A stretch of DNA of 64,000 bases from Magicicada septendecula (GCA_034769895.1 CM068370.1:44318844-44382843), one strand, 5' to 3'. Shown: positions 44,440 to 57,164, counted from the first letter of the stretch. Numbers and translations: made by a program. The notes: generated from the letters alone by a model not told the origin.

Positions 44440-47400
44440 AGTACTGTGAAAGAAGTGATGATCATTCAAAATAATTTACAGACACTTAGTAAGAATGAAA
44501 AACAAAAGATTAAACAGATATTTTAAGTGCCATTTGAGGAAGTTAAAGCATTTATTAACACTTTTCTATGCTCACAAATGCACTTTTCTGTGCAAATAAA
44601 TGCACTTTTCTATACTATGGGTCCGTTTGAGTTTAGTTCTGTAGTGTAATATTACATTCTATTTAATGGAGTTATTAATTTTGAAGTGTATGAATAAAAC
44701 TTACTGTCCTAACTCACTTTTGTGTATTATTTTACAAAATTCAAAACAATGGTTTTGTTGCTCCTTGGTACGTATATTTATGTTTGAATGTGATCGTAAA
44801 ACTATGGGGAATGGCAACTTCACTAATATTGTAGTGTAGTGTATATATGTTTACAATTATTATGTTAGCACACATTGGCCCGGTATCCATCCTATTACCG
44901 TTTACACGTTACAAATATTTCATAAGAAATCCTGAAATAAACAGTGTGCCGGAAGTTGTATAATCCGGCGTTCGAGGAAATGCAAATCCTAGTTTTTTCT
45001 TGATTCGGATAAGTGTCTAGTTATTAGTTGGGGAGCGCGATATCGGTAGCACTGTTTCGACTGTGAACGCTATCTAGCGGCCGAGTTCGAGTTGCGTTTC
45101 CGGGCACATTGCGAGAGCCAGTCACTCCAAAGCTCTCGGTACGAAAACATCTGGCTTCTTCCTCGGTAGCAGTCCATTTTTGTGTGTCGTCTTCCTCATC
45201 TTTATGGCAGGCTAATTGCTTAAGACTCACCGGTAAGTGCATTAGATACATGTACATAATAATTTGGTTGTAAGAAATTTTAAATTCAAAGCTTATTCAA
45301 TCCAGATGCGAACGATAGAATGCCCGGGGCGCTGATCAGATGTGTGTGAGTATTAGGAGATATTTAATTAATGTTATTTTATTTGAATACCGCCTGTAAT
45401 TGTATTAACTATTGTTCATTCAGCCTTGTATAAAAACGTAACAGAATTAAGTAATTTAGTGAAAAATGTATCTTGTTAACTACGTATGAATGCACATGTG
45501 AAACCGGAAGTGTGAATATTCTTTAAGTAAATCATTTAATTGTAAACTTTAAGACCGCCCTAGATGAAGTACTGTGTAACTGTTAATTGTCTGTAGCTGA
45601 TGGGCCTTTAAAGTATTCGTTATTTTGCAAAATTGGTGATCGAATGTAACGCCACGTGGTCAGGGGCTGGGTGCATGTCAAGATATGTTGCGGCTGGTCA
45701 AAGCCGGTGTGCGTTCCTCATTATTGTGCCAGGTTATGAGTGAATGATGATCATTTATTAAAATATAAATGAAATACAAATTTAAAAAATTTTTTATGCA
45801 TTATATTGAGTTGGTTGGGAGCGTCTAGTTCGGGTGTTTGGTATACATGCCTCATACATGACAAGTGTGCAAGCATTAGTGGACAGTACATTAATCATTT
45901 CGAATATTTAGGGTTCTCGCCTAGAATGGAGATCTGACCACAGCTTGGTGTGCTGCCACCTTCACCAGCTATGAACCACTAAAGCTTCGTCTGTGACCGA
46001 GGAGGGAGTACCAGCTGCCGCCAACAATGAGGGAACCGCCCGGTTCATATGAGGTGATATAAACTCTTTTCATTCTATCCTGGCCGCGGAATATCCCATG
46101 GGAGGTGTTTGTGCTATAGCAGTTTAACTTTATTCAGCGACATGGTTCAATCGAGAGTGTGTCGGCAAGACAATTTTAATGTAAATTAAACTTGATAATA
46201 CAGTTCAACAACTACAATTGTAAGCTGACCTGTGGAGGGTACCAGAGCCGTTTTCGTCCGTATTATGGGTGCAAAAGTTGTAGGGGAGATTTTTTTAAAT
46301 TAATTATAGAGGTATGATTTTCGTGAATCCGAACCGGCTGGCTCGGGTGTCATTCTTAGGTTATTACTGGGGTTTTACATTTTCTTATTTTTCCTGTATG
46401 CAAGGGCTGGGGTTTTTTTGTTCTTATTCTGTTTCCGGGTTGTCAATTTTTAAATGGGTTTTCTATTCACAAGGTAGGCACCTGTTGGTGCCATTTCATG
46501 CAGGTTCTCTACGGGTAATTTTTTGTCAAGTCAGGCTTGCTCTGTTACACTCATGCAGCCGGACGAATACAGCATGTTTTTTTTAATGTATGCACATACA
46601 GTATGGCTGAAATTAACATTTTCTATTTCTTTAAGATCTAATATTTTGAGATTATGAAATTTTACATGGAATGAAATTGTACAGGCGGTACTTATATTTT
46701 GTAACTTAGATTTTCTGCCCATTATATGCTAAACCTGTGTAATGTTTGCAATTGTCAGATCTTGTGAATGTTAGGCAGGCTGTATGTACCCTTAATTGCA
46801 GTTAAGCTTTTGTTACTATCAAATCCTTATGGTTAAATAATGACTTGCCATATAATTACATACTTAATTATGACGTGACATATGATTAAATAAATGAATA
46901 ATTTTTAAACATTTTACATTCTTATGGCAGATTTTCAGAAAAGTTCTGTACCTTATACAGATCAACAAGTTTCACATTTTGTAGGATTAAAGAGATGTTA
47001 GTAGTGCTGTAACTTATCATTATTTTTTTTTAAATTACGAGCCATTCTGAATGTTTTCTAAATTTATAATGTATATTGGTATCTGACATGAAATTGTTAG
47101 TTCTTAGTTAATTATGCTGGCTGCCGACATTATAAAAACGTATAAGGGGTGGTCTTGGTCGATGACATTAGTTTCCAATTATTTAATAGATATTGGCGGG
47201 TCAGTTATTTGATGTTTCTATATCACGGGGCGATAAAGGAATAAGATACGGGCGGGCCGTGGGGCGTTTGAGCATGATGGCATAATAAGTTGTAACTGTG
47301 ATTTTGTGAAATTAATTGTGATGATAGAGGCTGTTATATGTTCTAGAGGCGGAATGATAAATATATATGAATGTACCTTTTTATAATGTCGAGAAAAAAA

Positions 47401-47526
47401 ATTGTTGAGTTATGATCATGATCATTTCAGATTGAGGGGAATATATATATATATATATATACATAAATAGATGTCTTATGTTCGACTTATATGTTTTTAT
47501 GTCAATGTGTTATAAACAGGGGATAT
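44440..47526. other. No gene seen; GC-richer patches of unknown origin
   Basis: Patches at 45020-45250 and 45930-46110 are richer in CG than their surroundings, and a donor-like CCGGTAAGTG lies at 45229. No long frame or motif accompanies them. An AT array, (AT)n, sits at 47441-47461 next to the LTR element. Confidence 0.45.
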
Positions 47527-47530
47527 ATAT

Positions 47531-50391
47531 TGTAACTAGACGTTTATGTGGTGTTGTAAAAATTTAATAAAAGTTTAAAATGTTGTTAAACGTGTCAAAA
47601 TGTATGCTCTCAGTCGTGTACGGGTAAACCGTATTCTGCTCTGCCGCATTCAAACGTAGCAAACGTTGCCGCCTCGCCACCTGATTGGCGTACAGCTCTC
47701 TGCAGTATTACCCAACTTGCGTCTCGCTTTAACGCCTTCACTTCAATAATTACTAGTCGTAATTCTAAATTAACGGAATCAAACATACAGCATTGCAGAT
47801 TGAGAACATTTATTAATCCTTTAGAATATTTCACTTGGTTTATTATACATTAAAATTCGTTTTCGGCACCGGCTATTACAATTGCGTAGTTGGTACGCTC
47901 AGCTCAGTTGTATACAGTCATTAGTTACTCTAGTTACAGTAAAAATTATCGTTTTTTCTCAGGGGTGTAAAGTCCTTTTGGCTACAGAAATATATGTTTA
48001 CGGCTAACACACACAAAGTTATAATAATTCTTACAGCTAATTACATAAATAAATCGATATCTCATTACATTTGACTAAGTAATCACCAATGAAAATTTGT
48101 GAAGCAATTTTTGGTTATGTTCATTTGCCAGAAGTTCGTTATTAGAAGATTCGTTAATTATTTATCATAATTTACTTTCTTAATAATCGTTAATTTGTTA
48201 CAGTTAAATAGTGAATTTAAATCAGCATTTATTTTGACTCGGAATAGTGATCAGTGATTTTGAAATAGTTATATTTTAATTCAGACCAAAATTTGTGAAT
48301 ACGCTTTAAGGGATAATGTTTATACTCATCAGTTACTTGTTGCTGAAGATCCTGGTGTCGTCTTCTTCGATAGATAACTCCTGGGCTGTCGTCTTCTTCT
48401 ATGGATAATTCCTGTCGTCTGTTTCCCTCGTCTCGGCACTTTTCTTTGCTACTTCAGGCCTCGTAATTCTTCAGTTGGTGTCGTCTTCTTCTTTTAGGAG
48501 GTTCTACTGATCTTCATATAGTGTCCGTGTCGTCTTTCTTCGTCACGGCGTCGCTTCGTCTTCTTTGGATCACTACGGTTTGTTAAGTTAATTTTTATAA
48601 ATAAAATTTACGTTCAGGATTCCCCGTACTGTTGTACTTGTCTTCTATTAGTTTTAAATAGTTTTGTAACTGTTTGAAGAATAATAATTTAATGTTAATT
48701 ACGAGAGCTACTCGGTCCACCCTCTGGCGTTGGTTAATAATGACTTACTGAAAATCTAACGGTTTTTTGGCGTTATTTTTCTTGTTGCTATGGTTACTTA
48801 AGAAATTATGCTAATTTTTCATTGGTTATCAACTCAGGTTATTGTTAAGATTTATCGTCTTTTTTCGTCTATTTTTACCAAAATATCTTCAACTGAAGAT
48901 TACTACTTTGTTCTAATATCTATGGTCATCACATTAGTACCATTCTTCCTAAATTTTTATGATGAACATTTTGATACCCCTCATGCCTATCTTTGGATAG
49001 CTAATTACATTTTACTATTTTCCCAATTTTATATCTTACATATAATTTATTCAAAATTAGTTGTTAACCACATATTTTGGTACTATGAATACCCACTTAC
49101 ATGGTTTAATCATTTGGCACGTTCTGCCTTAACTTTTGATTATTATTTGTTCTTAAATTAATAAATTTATGTTCAACAGTTTGGCTTAGAGCCTAGATTC
49201 CATTCTACTACCATCTAACATTTCTTACTAACATTCCTGGTAACTCTAATATAATTTACAAACAAAACAAACAATAAACATCAGTATCCCTAACTCTAAT
49301 TCTTACTATTAAACATTTCTTTTCAGGTTCTACCCTGAAATATCTTTTAATTGCTGTTATCTGCTTATCCTACAATTTACTCTATGCTATGATTTTCTGA
49401 ACACAAATAAAATCCTTAATACTTACTTAAAGAAACTCTTATAATACTATTGGCAAACTGTTCCTTGTATGCTATGTCCTATCTACTATTCCCTCCACTT
49501 TAACACAGTGTTAGTCCTTCTTAATTTGCTACACTCTGATACCTTAACTCTTACCTTAATATATAATCTTGATATCTTATTACCTAAATTAACAATATTA
49601 CAATTAGTTCAATCTTACCTACTAGTGCACAGTTTATCACAAATTGTTTATCTGTTTAACATAGTTAGCTTACACAATATTTAGTTCTACACTCTCACTA
49701 CACTTTTTCTTTCATTAGAAAGTTTCTATAATTACTACCCTGCTCACTTTGTTTCATTATTTTATACCTATCACTTTCACTACTTATTTAGTTTTACACA
49801 CACACTTTTGGGCTTATTCACGCTTATTCATGGTTGTCTGATTACTTTACATCGCTGTGTGATTATGGTCATTTATAACTATTTACCTCCAAATCACACT
49901 GATCACTTTTGGTCATCATTCTAATATTGCTTTTGTTTTGGGCTCAAAGTATTGTTTATAGCCTTTGGCCATTACTACTACAATTAGTTTGGGGTATGGT
50001 TAGCTTCTAACCCCCCTACATTATATTATACTATTACATTCTTTAAATAATAAGATACATGTGATACTATTACCCTTCATTAATCTTATTGTCCTAGCTA
50101 CATCTCATATGCTACAGACATCAATTCATTACTAAATTTACAATATTCTGTTCACTTTTTTGGGATGACTGAATTGTACTTAAACTTCTTTTTCACTGTC
50201 TCTTGGTTTTCTTTTTGTTCCTATCCGATCTATTGTGTCAAGTCTGTCAGGTTAATAGTCATTTGTCATTTATTGGGTTACTGGGTTATTGATCTTTAAG
50301 TTCATAAGTTTTTTGCCTTTCACTCTTATTTTCAGCTGTTTGTTTTATAATTAAATACCATTGAATTCTTGCTACCTTATGTCATGTTACA
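47531..50391 (-). repeat. 3' LTR of the non-autonomous element
   Basis: Left, hence 3', copy for an element read on the minus strand. Plus-strand frames at 48808-49161 (117 codons, hydrophobic) and 49469-49684, and a minus frame at 47610-47834, recur in the other LTR only because the LTRs are identical. Confidence 0.9.
48353..48562 (-). repeat. Cluster of GTCGTCTTCTTC motifs inside the LTR
   Basis: About six variants of GTCGTCTTCTTC occur within 210 bp (near 48357, 48389, 48413, 48481, 48528, 48550), identical again at 53827-54036 in the other LTR. In element sense they read GAAGAAGACGAC. Irregular spacing argues against a simple tandem array. Confidence 0.65.
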
Positions 50392-51719
50392 TAATGCATC
50401 GCCACCAAAATTGATTATTTCGAAACAAAGATTATTAGATTTTTTCTGAAATCATCAATATAGTTCATTTTATCAAGTTGTTATGATTCACGAATTCCTC
50501 CATCGCTACTTCTTCTGTATTCATTCTTTATTAAGTCATGGTTCATAATATAATAATTGGTATTATTTTTTTTTCTTTATTATTCCCCTTTATGTTCTAT
50601 TTCCCTAAAATTTTTCTTCTCTCTCCTTCATATAAATTGGTAATAGTCAGAGGGCACGTGTGGCTCTATTACTCTGCTATCCATTTATACACATTTTAAG
50701 TTCAGAGGCCTTGCCTATCTGCTCAGTAACATATGTTGGGCGTATCTCAACATAAAATCATCACATAATAATATTCATAATAATTATAATAATAGTCGTT
50801 CATTTCCGACTCACATAATATTAATACAATAAAACACTTTTGGGATTAATTATTCTTTCTTTCATACAACTCATGACCTTTCGTTTTAATAACTTATTAG
50901 GATTCCTTTGTTTTAAGCTTGTGGCGATATTTGATAGGCATTTTGTATTGTTTTAAGAGCTTATTCTATATGGTAGTGATTCTATTTGTCATCACTCTAA
51001 TGCTCATTGATATTTACTTAACATTGTAGCTGGTTTTGACTCATTTGTATTTTTTCATTGATAACTCAGCTAATCTGCCAGTGTTATTTTTTTTTTTATT
51101 TGATTGTTTTGGTTTCTTCTTTTGTGAAACATTAATTTCTATTTATCCCCTTTTTGTGATGGGGTTTGTTAATGATGTTATGTAGCGTCATCATTATTTG
51201 TGTAATATTTAATTATTTTATATCTCAATTTTTATGATATCTCATTATACATTTTCAAAATTTGCATGTTTTTACACATTTTGTTTCACACTTGGTCGTA
51301 AGTTTAGCCTTACTTTGTTTTGAACTTAGCTTATCTTTCTTCTAAATTCCCTCTCATTTATAATAATAATGGTTCCAATAAAATACTTACTGCAAGTTGT
51401 GCTTACATTACTTTTGAATTTTGATAATAGTTACTTACAAAATTCTCTTTAATTTTCAGACACTGGTTCATAATACTTCTTTAAAGAAGACTGGTTATAA
51501 GTCCCTTTTATCTTTTTAGTTGTGATTTCACTTATGACATAGGTATTATTTTTATTATCTTTCGTTATGAGGTAGGGTATTTATTTTGTTATATAATGGA
51601 CCCTGTTATATACATTCATTTTTCTTATAAGTTAATCTTCTCATTTATACATTACTTGGTTTGTCTGGTCAAATTACTCAAAATCAGTCCCATTCTCTCA
51701 GTGTTCCTCCACACTTGGT
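50392..51719 (-). other. Non-coding 3' part of the internal region
   Basis: AT-rich, with no pol remnants visible in either strand. In element sense it ends TTTTGGTGGCGATGCATTA just before the 3' LTR; the GGTGG tract occupies the place of a polypurine tract. Confidence 0.6.
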
Positions 51720-52922
51720 TTAGCCATTGTCCATGATTATATGAGCTGCTTCCGTTCGGATTACTGTTGTTTTCATAATGACTGCTGTTCGTGTCCACTT
51801 TCTTGCTATTATTCTGTATCTAAATGGTTCTGTTATAGAATTCTCACTGGTTTCCATTGCTATCGCAATCATTTCATTGTTTTGTTTATACAATGAATAG
51901 GTCAATGCTGTTTCCATTGTAGATCCTATCGTTGATATTGGATTATGCATGTCTATTAAGTGTCTTCTCCTTCTTATTTTGTTACCCACTATTTTGTAGT
52001 GATTCCCTTCTAAAGTTTCTAGTAGGTCCCTTCTGTTATTCTTAAAATTCATGAATTCATTCTGGTCGTTAATTAGTACATTAAACATCTCAAGTAGTCC
52101 ATTCTTCATCATCTCCAATTCTTCTCTGGTGCTTATTATTTTCTTTGGATGTATCTGTCTTACTTTCTTCACCTCCATGATTTGGATATTCTCCTTGTAG
52201 CTGCTATTTTTATTTGCAGGTAATAGTATGCTTTTGTCTTCTGTAGTTTTTATTTCCTTCCTACTATCTTCTATTTTCTTAATTACCGGTTCCTTGTTCT
52301 CGTTCAATGTTTCTTTAATACTTTCAGAAACTCTTTCTAGTGTTTCATCCACCTTCTTGAAACCCTTATCTAATGTTTCCTTGATCTGATCGGTTTTGTA
52401 ATTTGTTTCTTCCCATCTCTGATTCGTCTCAATTTTTGTCTGTTTTAGTTCTTTACGATACGCTATTAATTGTCGTTGTATAGTTTCACTGTTACTATCG
52501 ATTTTTTGGTTCAGTGTTTCTATATCTTTTTTCATCAGCCTCAAAGCTTCACTGGTTTTCTTATTACTTCTCTCTATCTTTTCACTAATCAATTTATTCT
52601 CCTCTTTCATCTTCTGTTCTAAAGTTTCGATATTCTTTTTGTTACTCTCCTCATTCCTGTCAAATTTTTCGTTCATGGACTCGAATTTCTTATTCAATTC
52701 TTCTTTAGTGCTGTCCAATTTCTTCTCCATCTTCTCATTATTTTTGTCCATTTTCTTGAAATTGTCATTAATTGACTTAAATTTCTTGTCTAATTCTTCG
52801 TTATTTTCTTGTAATAGTTTCTTATTGTCCTCCTTAATTTCTTCTTTCTGCTTCTTAAAATTGTCATTTAATTCTTCCTTAGTTCGGTCCATTTTCTCAT
52901 TCATTGTTCCGAACTGTTCCAT
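51720..52922 (-). CDS. Coiled-coil Gag-like protein of the non-autonomous element, 400 aa
   Basis: An uninterrupted ORF begins with an ATG at 52922, about 65 bases after the primer-binding-site candidate, so it is the first ATG-driven frame of the element RNA. Residues 1 to about 230 are almost entirely Lys, Glu, Asn and Asp with regular hydrophobic positions, including repeats of the type KKLDSTKEELNKKFESMNEK: a long parallel coiled coil. Residues 250-400 are less repetitive and basic (KIRRRRHLID). There is no zinc knuckle and no enzyme motif. By position it should be a Gag or RNA-packaging protein, acting in cytoplasmic particles supplied with enzymes in trans; this is inference. Long coiled-coil N-termini do occur in some insect Gypsy Gag proteins. 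Intact coding agrees with the near identity of the LTRs. Confidence 0.75.
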   Translation of the reverse strand: MEQFGTMNEKMDRTKEELNDNFKKQKEEIKEDNKKLLQENNEELDKKFKSINDNFKKMDKNNEKMEKKLDSTKEELNKKFESMNEKFDRNEESNKKNIETLEQKMKEENKLISEKIERSNKKTSEALRLMKKDIETLNQKIDSNSETIQRQLIAYRKELKQTKIETNQRWEETNYKTDQIKETLDKGFKKVDETLERVSESIKETLNENKEPVIKKIEDSRKEIKTTEDKSILLPANKNSSYKENIQIMEVKKVRQIHPKKIISTREELEMMKNGLLEMFNVLINDQNEFMNFKNNRRDLLETLEGNHYKIVGNKIRRRRHLIDMHNPISTIGSTMETALTYSLYKQNNEMIAIAMETSENSITEPFRYRIIARKWTRTAVIMKTTVIRTEAAHIIMDNG

Positions 52923-52983
52923 TTCCGTAGTCGCCGCTAGAATCTGTAAAGTTTAGAGATATGTTTTCTTACCTATTCTAGCC

Positions 52984-53001
52984 CTACTAGTTGGCGCGCC
53001 A
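52984..53001 (-). promoter_or_regulatory. Primer-binding-site candidate
   Basis: Read on the minus strand, three bases (AAG) after the LTR end come TGGCGCGCCAACTAGTAG. The TGG start complements the CCA end of a tRNA, as in most LTR elements. The particular tRNA was not identified. Confidence 0.55.
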
Positions 53002-53004
53002 CTT

Positions 53005-55865
53005 TGTAACTAGACGTTTATGTGGTGTTGTAAAAATTTAATAAAAGTTTAAAATGTTGTTAAACGTGTCAAAATGTATGCTCTCAGTCGTGTACGGGTA
53101 AACCGTATTCTGCTCTGCCGCATTCAAACGTAGCAAACGTTGCCGCCTCGCCACCTGATTGGCGTACAGCTCTCTGCAGTATTACCCAACTTGCGTCTCG
53201 CTTTAACGCCTTCACTTCAATAATTACTAGTCGTAATTCTAAATTAACGGAATCAAACATACAGCATTGCAGATTGAGAACATTTATTAATCCTTTAGAA
53301 TATTTCACTTGGTTTATTATACATTAAAATTCGTTTTCGGCACCGGCTATTACAATTGCGTAGTTGGTACGCTCAGCTCAGTTGTATACAGTCATTAGTT
53401 ACTCTAGTTACAGTAAAAATTATCGTTTTTTCTCAGGGGTGTAAAGTCCTTTTGGCTACAGAAATATATGTTTACGGCTAACACACACAAAGTTATAATA
53501 ATTCTTACAGCTAATTACATAAATAAATCGATATCTCATTACATTTGACTAAGTAATCACCAATGAAAATTTGTGAAGCAATTTTTGGTTATGTTCATTT
53601 GCCAGAAGTTCGTTATTAGAAGATTCGTTAATTATTTATCATAATTTACTTTCTTAATAATCGTTAATTTGTTACAGTTAAATAGTGAATTTAAATCAGC
53701 ATTTATTTTGACTCGGAATAGTGATCAGTGATTTTGAAATAGTTATATTTTAATTCAGACCAAAATTTGTGAATACGCTTTAAGGGATAATGTTTATACT
53801 CATCAGTTACTTGTTGCTGAAGATCCTGGTGTCGTCTTCTTCGATAGATAACTCCTGGGCTGTCGTCTTCTTCTATGGATAATTCCTGTCGTCTGTTTCC
53901 CTCGTCTCGGCACTTTTCTTTGCTACTTCAGGCCTCGTAATTCTTCAGTTGGTGTCGTCTTCTTCTTTTAGGAGGTTCTACTGATCTTCATATAGTGTCC
54001 GTGTCGTCTTTCTTCGTCACGGCGTCGCTTCGTCTTCTTTGGATCACTACGGTTTGTTAAGTTAATTTTTATAAATAAAATTTACGTTCAGGATTCCCCG
54101 TACTGTTGTACTTGTCTTCTATTAGTTTTAAATAGTTTTGTAACTGTTTGAAGAATAATAATTTAATGTTAATTACGAGAGCTACTCGGTCCACCCTCTG
54201 GCGTTGGTTAATAATGACTTACTGAAAATCTAACGGTTTTTTGGCGTTATTTTTCTTGTTGCTATGGTTACTTAAGAAATTATGCTAATTTTTCATTGGT
54301 TATCAACTCAGGTTATTGTTAAGATTTATCGTCTTTTTTCGTCTATTTTTACCAAAATATCTTCAACTGAAGATTACTACTTTGTTCTAATATCTATGGT
54401 CATCACATTAGTACCATTCTTCCTAAATTTTTATGATGAACATTTTGATACCCCTCATGCCTATCTTTGGATAGCTAATTACATTTTACTATTTTCCCAA
54501 TTTTATATCTTACATATAATTTATTCAAAATTAGTTGTTAACCACATATTTTGGTACTATGAATACCCACTTACATGGTTTAATCATTTGGCACGTTCTG
54601 CCTTAACTTTTGATTATTATTTGTTCTTAAATTAATAAATTTATGTTCAACAGTTTGGCTTAGAGCCTAGATTCCATTCTACTACCATCTAACATTTCTT
54701 ACTAACATTCCTGGTAACTCTAATATAATTTACAAACAAAACAAACAATAAACATCAGTATCCCTAACTCTAATTCTTACTATTAAACATTTCTTTTCAG
54801 GTTCTACCCTGAAATATCTTTTAATTGCTGTTATCTGCTTATCCTACAATTTACTCTATGCTATGATTTTCTGAACACAAATAAAATCCTTAATACTTAC
54901 TTAAAGAAACTCTTATAATACTATTGGCAAACTGTTCCTTGTATGCTATGTCCTATCTACTATTCCCTCCACTTTAACACAGTGTTAGTCCTTCTTAATT
55001 TGCTACACTCTGATACCTTAACTCTTACCTTAATATATAATCTTGATATCTTATTACCTAAATTAACAATATTACAATTAGTTCAATCTTACCTACTAGT
55101 GCACAGTTTATCACAAATTGTTTATCTGTTTAACATAGTTAGCTTACACAATATTTAGTTCTACACTCTCACTACACTTTTTCTTTCATTAGAAAGTTTC
55201 TATAATTACTACCCTGCTCACTTTGTTTCATTATTTTATACCTATCACTTTCACTACTTATTTAGTTTTACACACACACTTTTGGGCTTATTCACGCTTA
55301 TTCATGGTTGTCTGATTACTTTACATCGCTGTGTGATTATGGTCATTTATAACTATTTACCTCCAAATCACACTGATCACTTTTGGTCATCATTCTAATA
55401 TTGCTTTTGTTTTGGGCTCAAAGTATTGTTTATAGCCTTTGGCCATTACTACTACAATTAGTTTGGGGTATGGTTAGCTTCTAACCCCCCTACATTATAT
55501 TATACTATTACATTCTTTAAATAATAAGATACATGTGATACTATTACCCTTCATTAATCTTATTGTCCTAGCTACATCTCATATGCTACAGACATCAATT
55601 CATTACTAAATTTACAATATTCTGTTCACTTTTTTGGGATGACTGAATTGTACTTAAACTTCTTTTTCACTGTCTCTTGGTTTTCTTTTTGTTCCTATCC
55701 GATCTATTGTGTCAAGTCTGTCAGGTTAATAGTCATTTGTCATTTATTAGGTTACTGGGTTATTGATCTTTAAGTTCATAAGTTTTTTGCCTTTCACTCT
55801 TATTTTCAGCTGTTTATTTTATAATTAAATACCATTGAATTCTTGCTACCTTATGTCATGTTACA
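53005..55865 (-). repeat. 5' LTR of the non-autonomous element
   Basis: Right copy, 5' for the minus-strand element; same length as the left LTR, offset exactly 5,474 bases. Confidence 0.9.
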
Positions 55866-56060
55866 ATATGTATAATAATGTGATCTTGGACATTATGGGG
55901 TATTACGGAGGTCTTGGAATTGTGATGCATGTAATTTCACATAATAAATGCTGTTATTGTTGGTTACCAGAGAGTTTAATTGCAAGTCCCGTCTCACTGG
56001 ACCCAGCGCATTTTTGCTTCTCTAGGCCTTCTGCCTAGTTTTAAATACCTAGTGGCCCCT

Positions 56061-56087
56061 CTTAAAAAAAAAAAAAAAAAAAAAAAA
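56061..56087 (+). repeat. Poly(A) run
   Basis: About 24 A residues following CCCCTCTT. Could be the tail of a short retroposed sequence at 55870-56060 (which has a faint tRNA-like GGACCCAGCGC), but nothing firm supports that. Confidence 0.6.
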
Positions 56088-56233
56088 TGTATAAAGCCTA
56101 AAAAATTTAAAGAGGGGTTACAACAGTTTTTTTAATCAGGGTACTTAAGATGTACATTAAGTCCAGCGGTGAAGATACGAATAAGAAGATCTTGTAGCAA
56201 AGTTTGGTAACATCGGGGAGTTGTCCCGTAGGC

Positions 56234-56312
56234 CAGGGGTGTCCAAACGTTTGGACAACGTTTCACTTGAGGACCGAATTGAAAAATCTTGGAAGTCAGG
56301 GGGGCCAACAAC

Positions 56313-56353
<41 letters not shown>

Positions 56354-57020
56354 CTTATTTTTTTTAAGTTTATGATATAATCAAGTCAATAAAATAGGTA
56401 TTTAAATAAAAATTAAGCAGACTTATCCAAAGAAAACAAAGTTAATTATTCAAAATAATGTAAATAAAAGTAAGGCAAAAATAACATTCAAAGATATTTC
56501 TTATGTAAGTTATTATTTTTTGGCTTTGTTATGAACGTATGGGATGATGTATGGAGTTGCTTCTGTCCATTTTGTGCCAAATTTTGATGCTGCTATCACT
56601 AGAATGAATTTCAAGTGTTCGTCTGACAAGTTCGCCCTGTACTTTGATTTTACAAAGGTCATTTTTGAAGACGTTTGTTCGCAGATATAGTTTGTATAGT
56701 TTGTTTGGTCGATCCAAACACTGAAAGCATTGCTCTTGCCGAGCGCACGGGGGGAATAAGAATCTTCGCTTTATGTTGATGCGAGTGAAAAGCGTGATTC
56801 ATTCAAGGCAGCCAGACGAACAAGCACATTAACCACGTAAATGTTGTAAACTTGTACAAAATATTATAACATGTTATTGAACTTATTTCCTGTTTAGTTA
56901 TATAGTAAAATGTTATAATAAGTATTTTGACGATCTATTTAAAAAACTGCACGCAGTATCGGCCGGGTTGCCGCGGGCCGGAGAATGACTCTTAGCGGGC
57001 TGTAGTTTGGAGTAGGCTTG
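56234..57020. mobile_element. hAT (Charlie-like) transposon remnant
   Basis: The left end CAGGGGTGTCCAAACG and the subterminal GAATTGAAAAATCTTGGAAG are typical of Charlie-like hAT elements. The right end GGTTGCCGCGGGCCGG...GTAGTTTGGAG is the matching inverted subterminal sequence. The interior holds a (CA)n array and decayed AT-rich sequence; a 62-codon minus frame (56529-56717) is not convincing transposase. No clear 8-bp target duplication was found. Confidence 0.6.
56311..56348 (+). repeat. (CA)n microsatellite
   Basis: About 18 CA units inside the left part of the hAT-like remnant. Cys-Val frames opposite are artefacts. Confidence 0.95.
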
Positions 57021-57164
57021 TATGGTTGTGCTAACCATACAAGATATATAATATAGAGTTGTGTGTTGGTAAGTCGACTTTAGTCAAAGTATATTCTATG
57101 TGACTGCGTAGGTGGACGTTAGGATAAGATAGCGTTTGAACCGCTGTCTAGAGCAAGCCAGGCG

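Larger units (their letters stand above)
47531..55865 (-). mobile_element. Young non-autonomous LTR retrotransposon with giant LTRs and a coiled-coil-only ORF
   Basis: Direct repeats 47531-50391 and 53005-55865, each 2,861 bp, start TGTAAC and end GTTACA on the plus strand and are flanked by ATAT on both sides (47527-47530, 55866-55869). Only two substitutions between them were noticed (near 50275 and 50343). The internal region is just 2,613 bp and encodes one coiled-coil protein on the minus strand; no protease, RT, RNase H or integrase is present. A TGGCGCGCC primer-binding-site candidate lies 3 bases inside the right LTR, fixing the orientation. Size and layout fit a LARD-like derivative that relies on a Gypsy relative. 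Confidence 0.88.

Noticed and set aside
48808-49684. Two hydrophobic plus-strand ORFs repeated exactly at 54282-55158
   Set aside because: They look conserved only because they lie in near-identical LTRs; they are antisense to the element and AT-driven.
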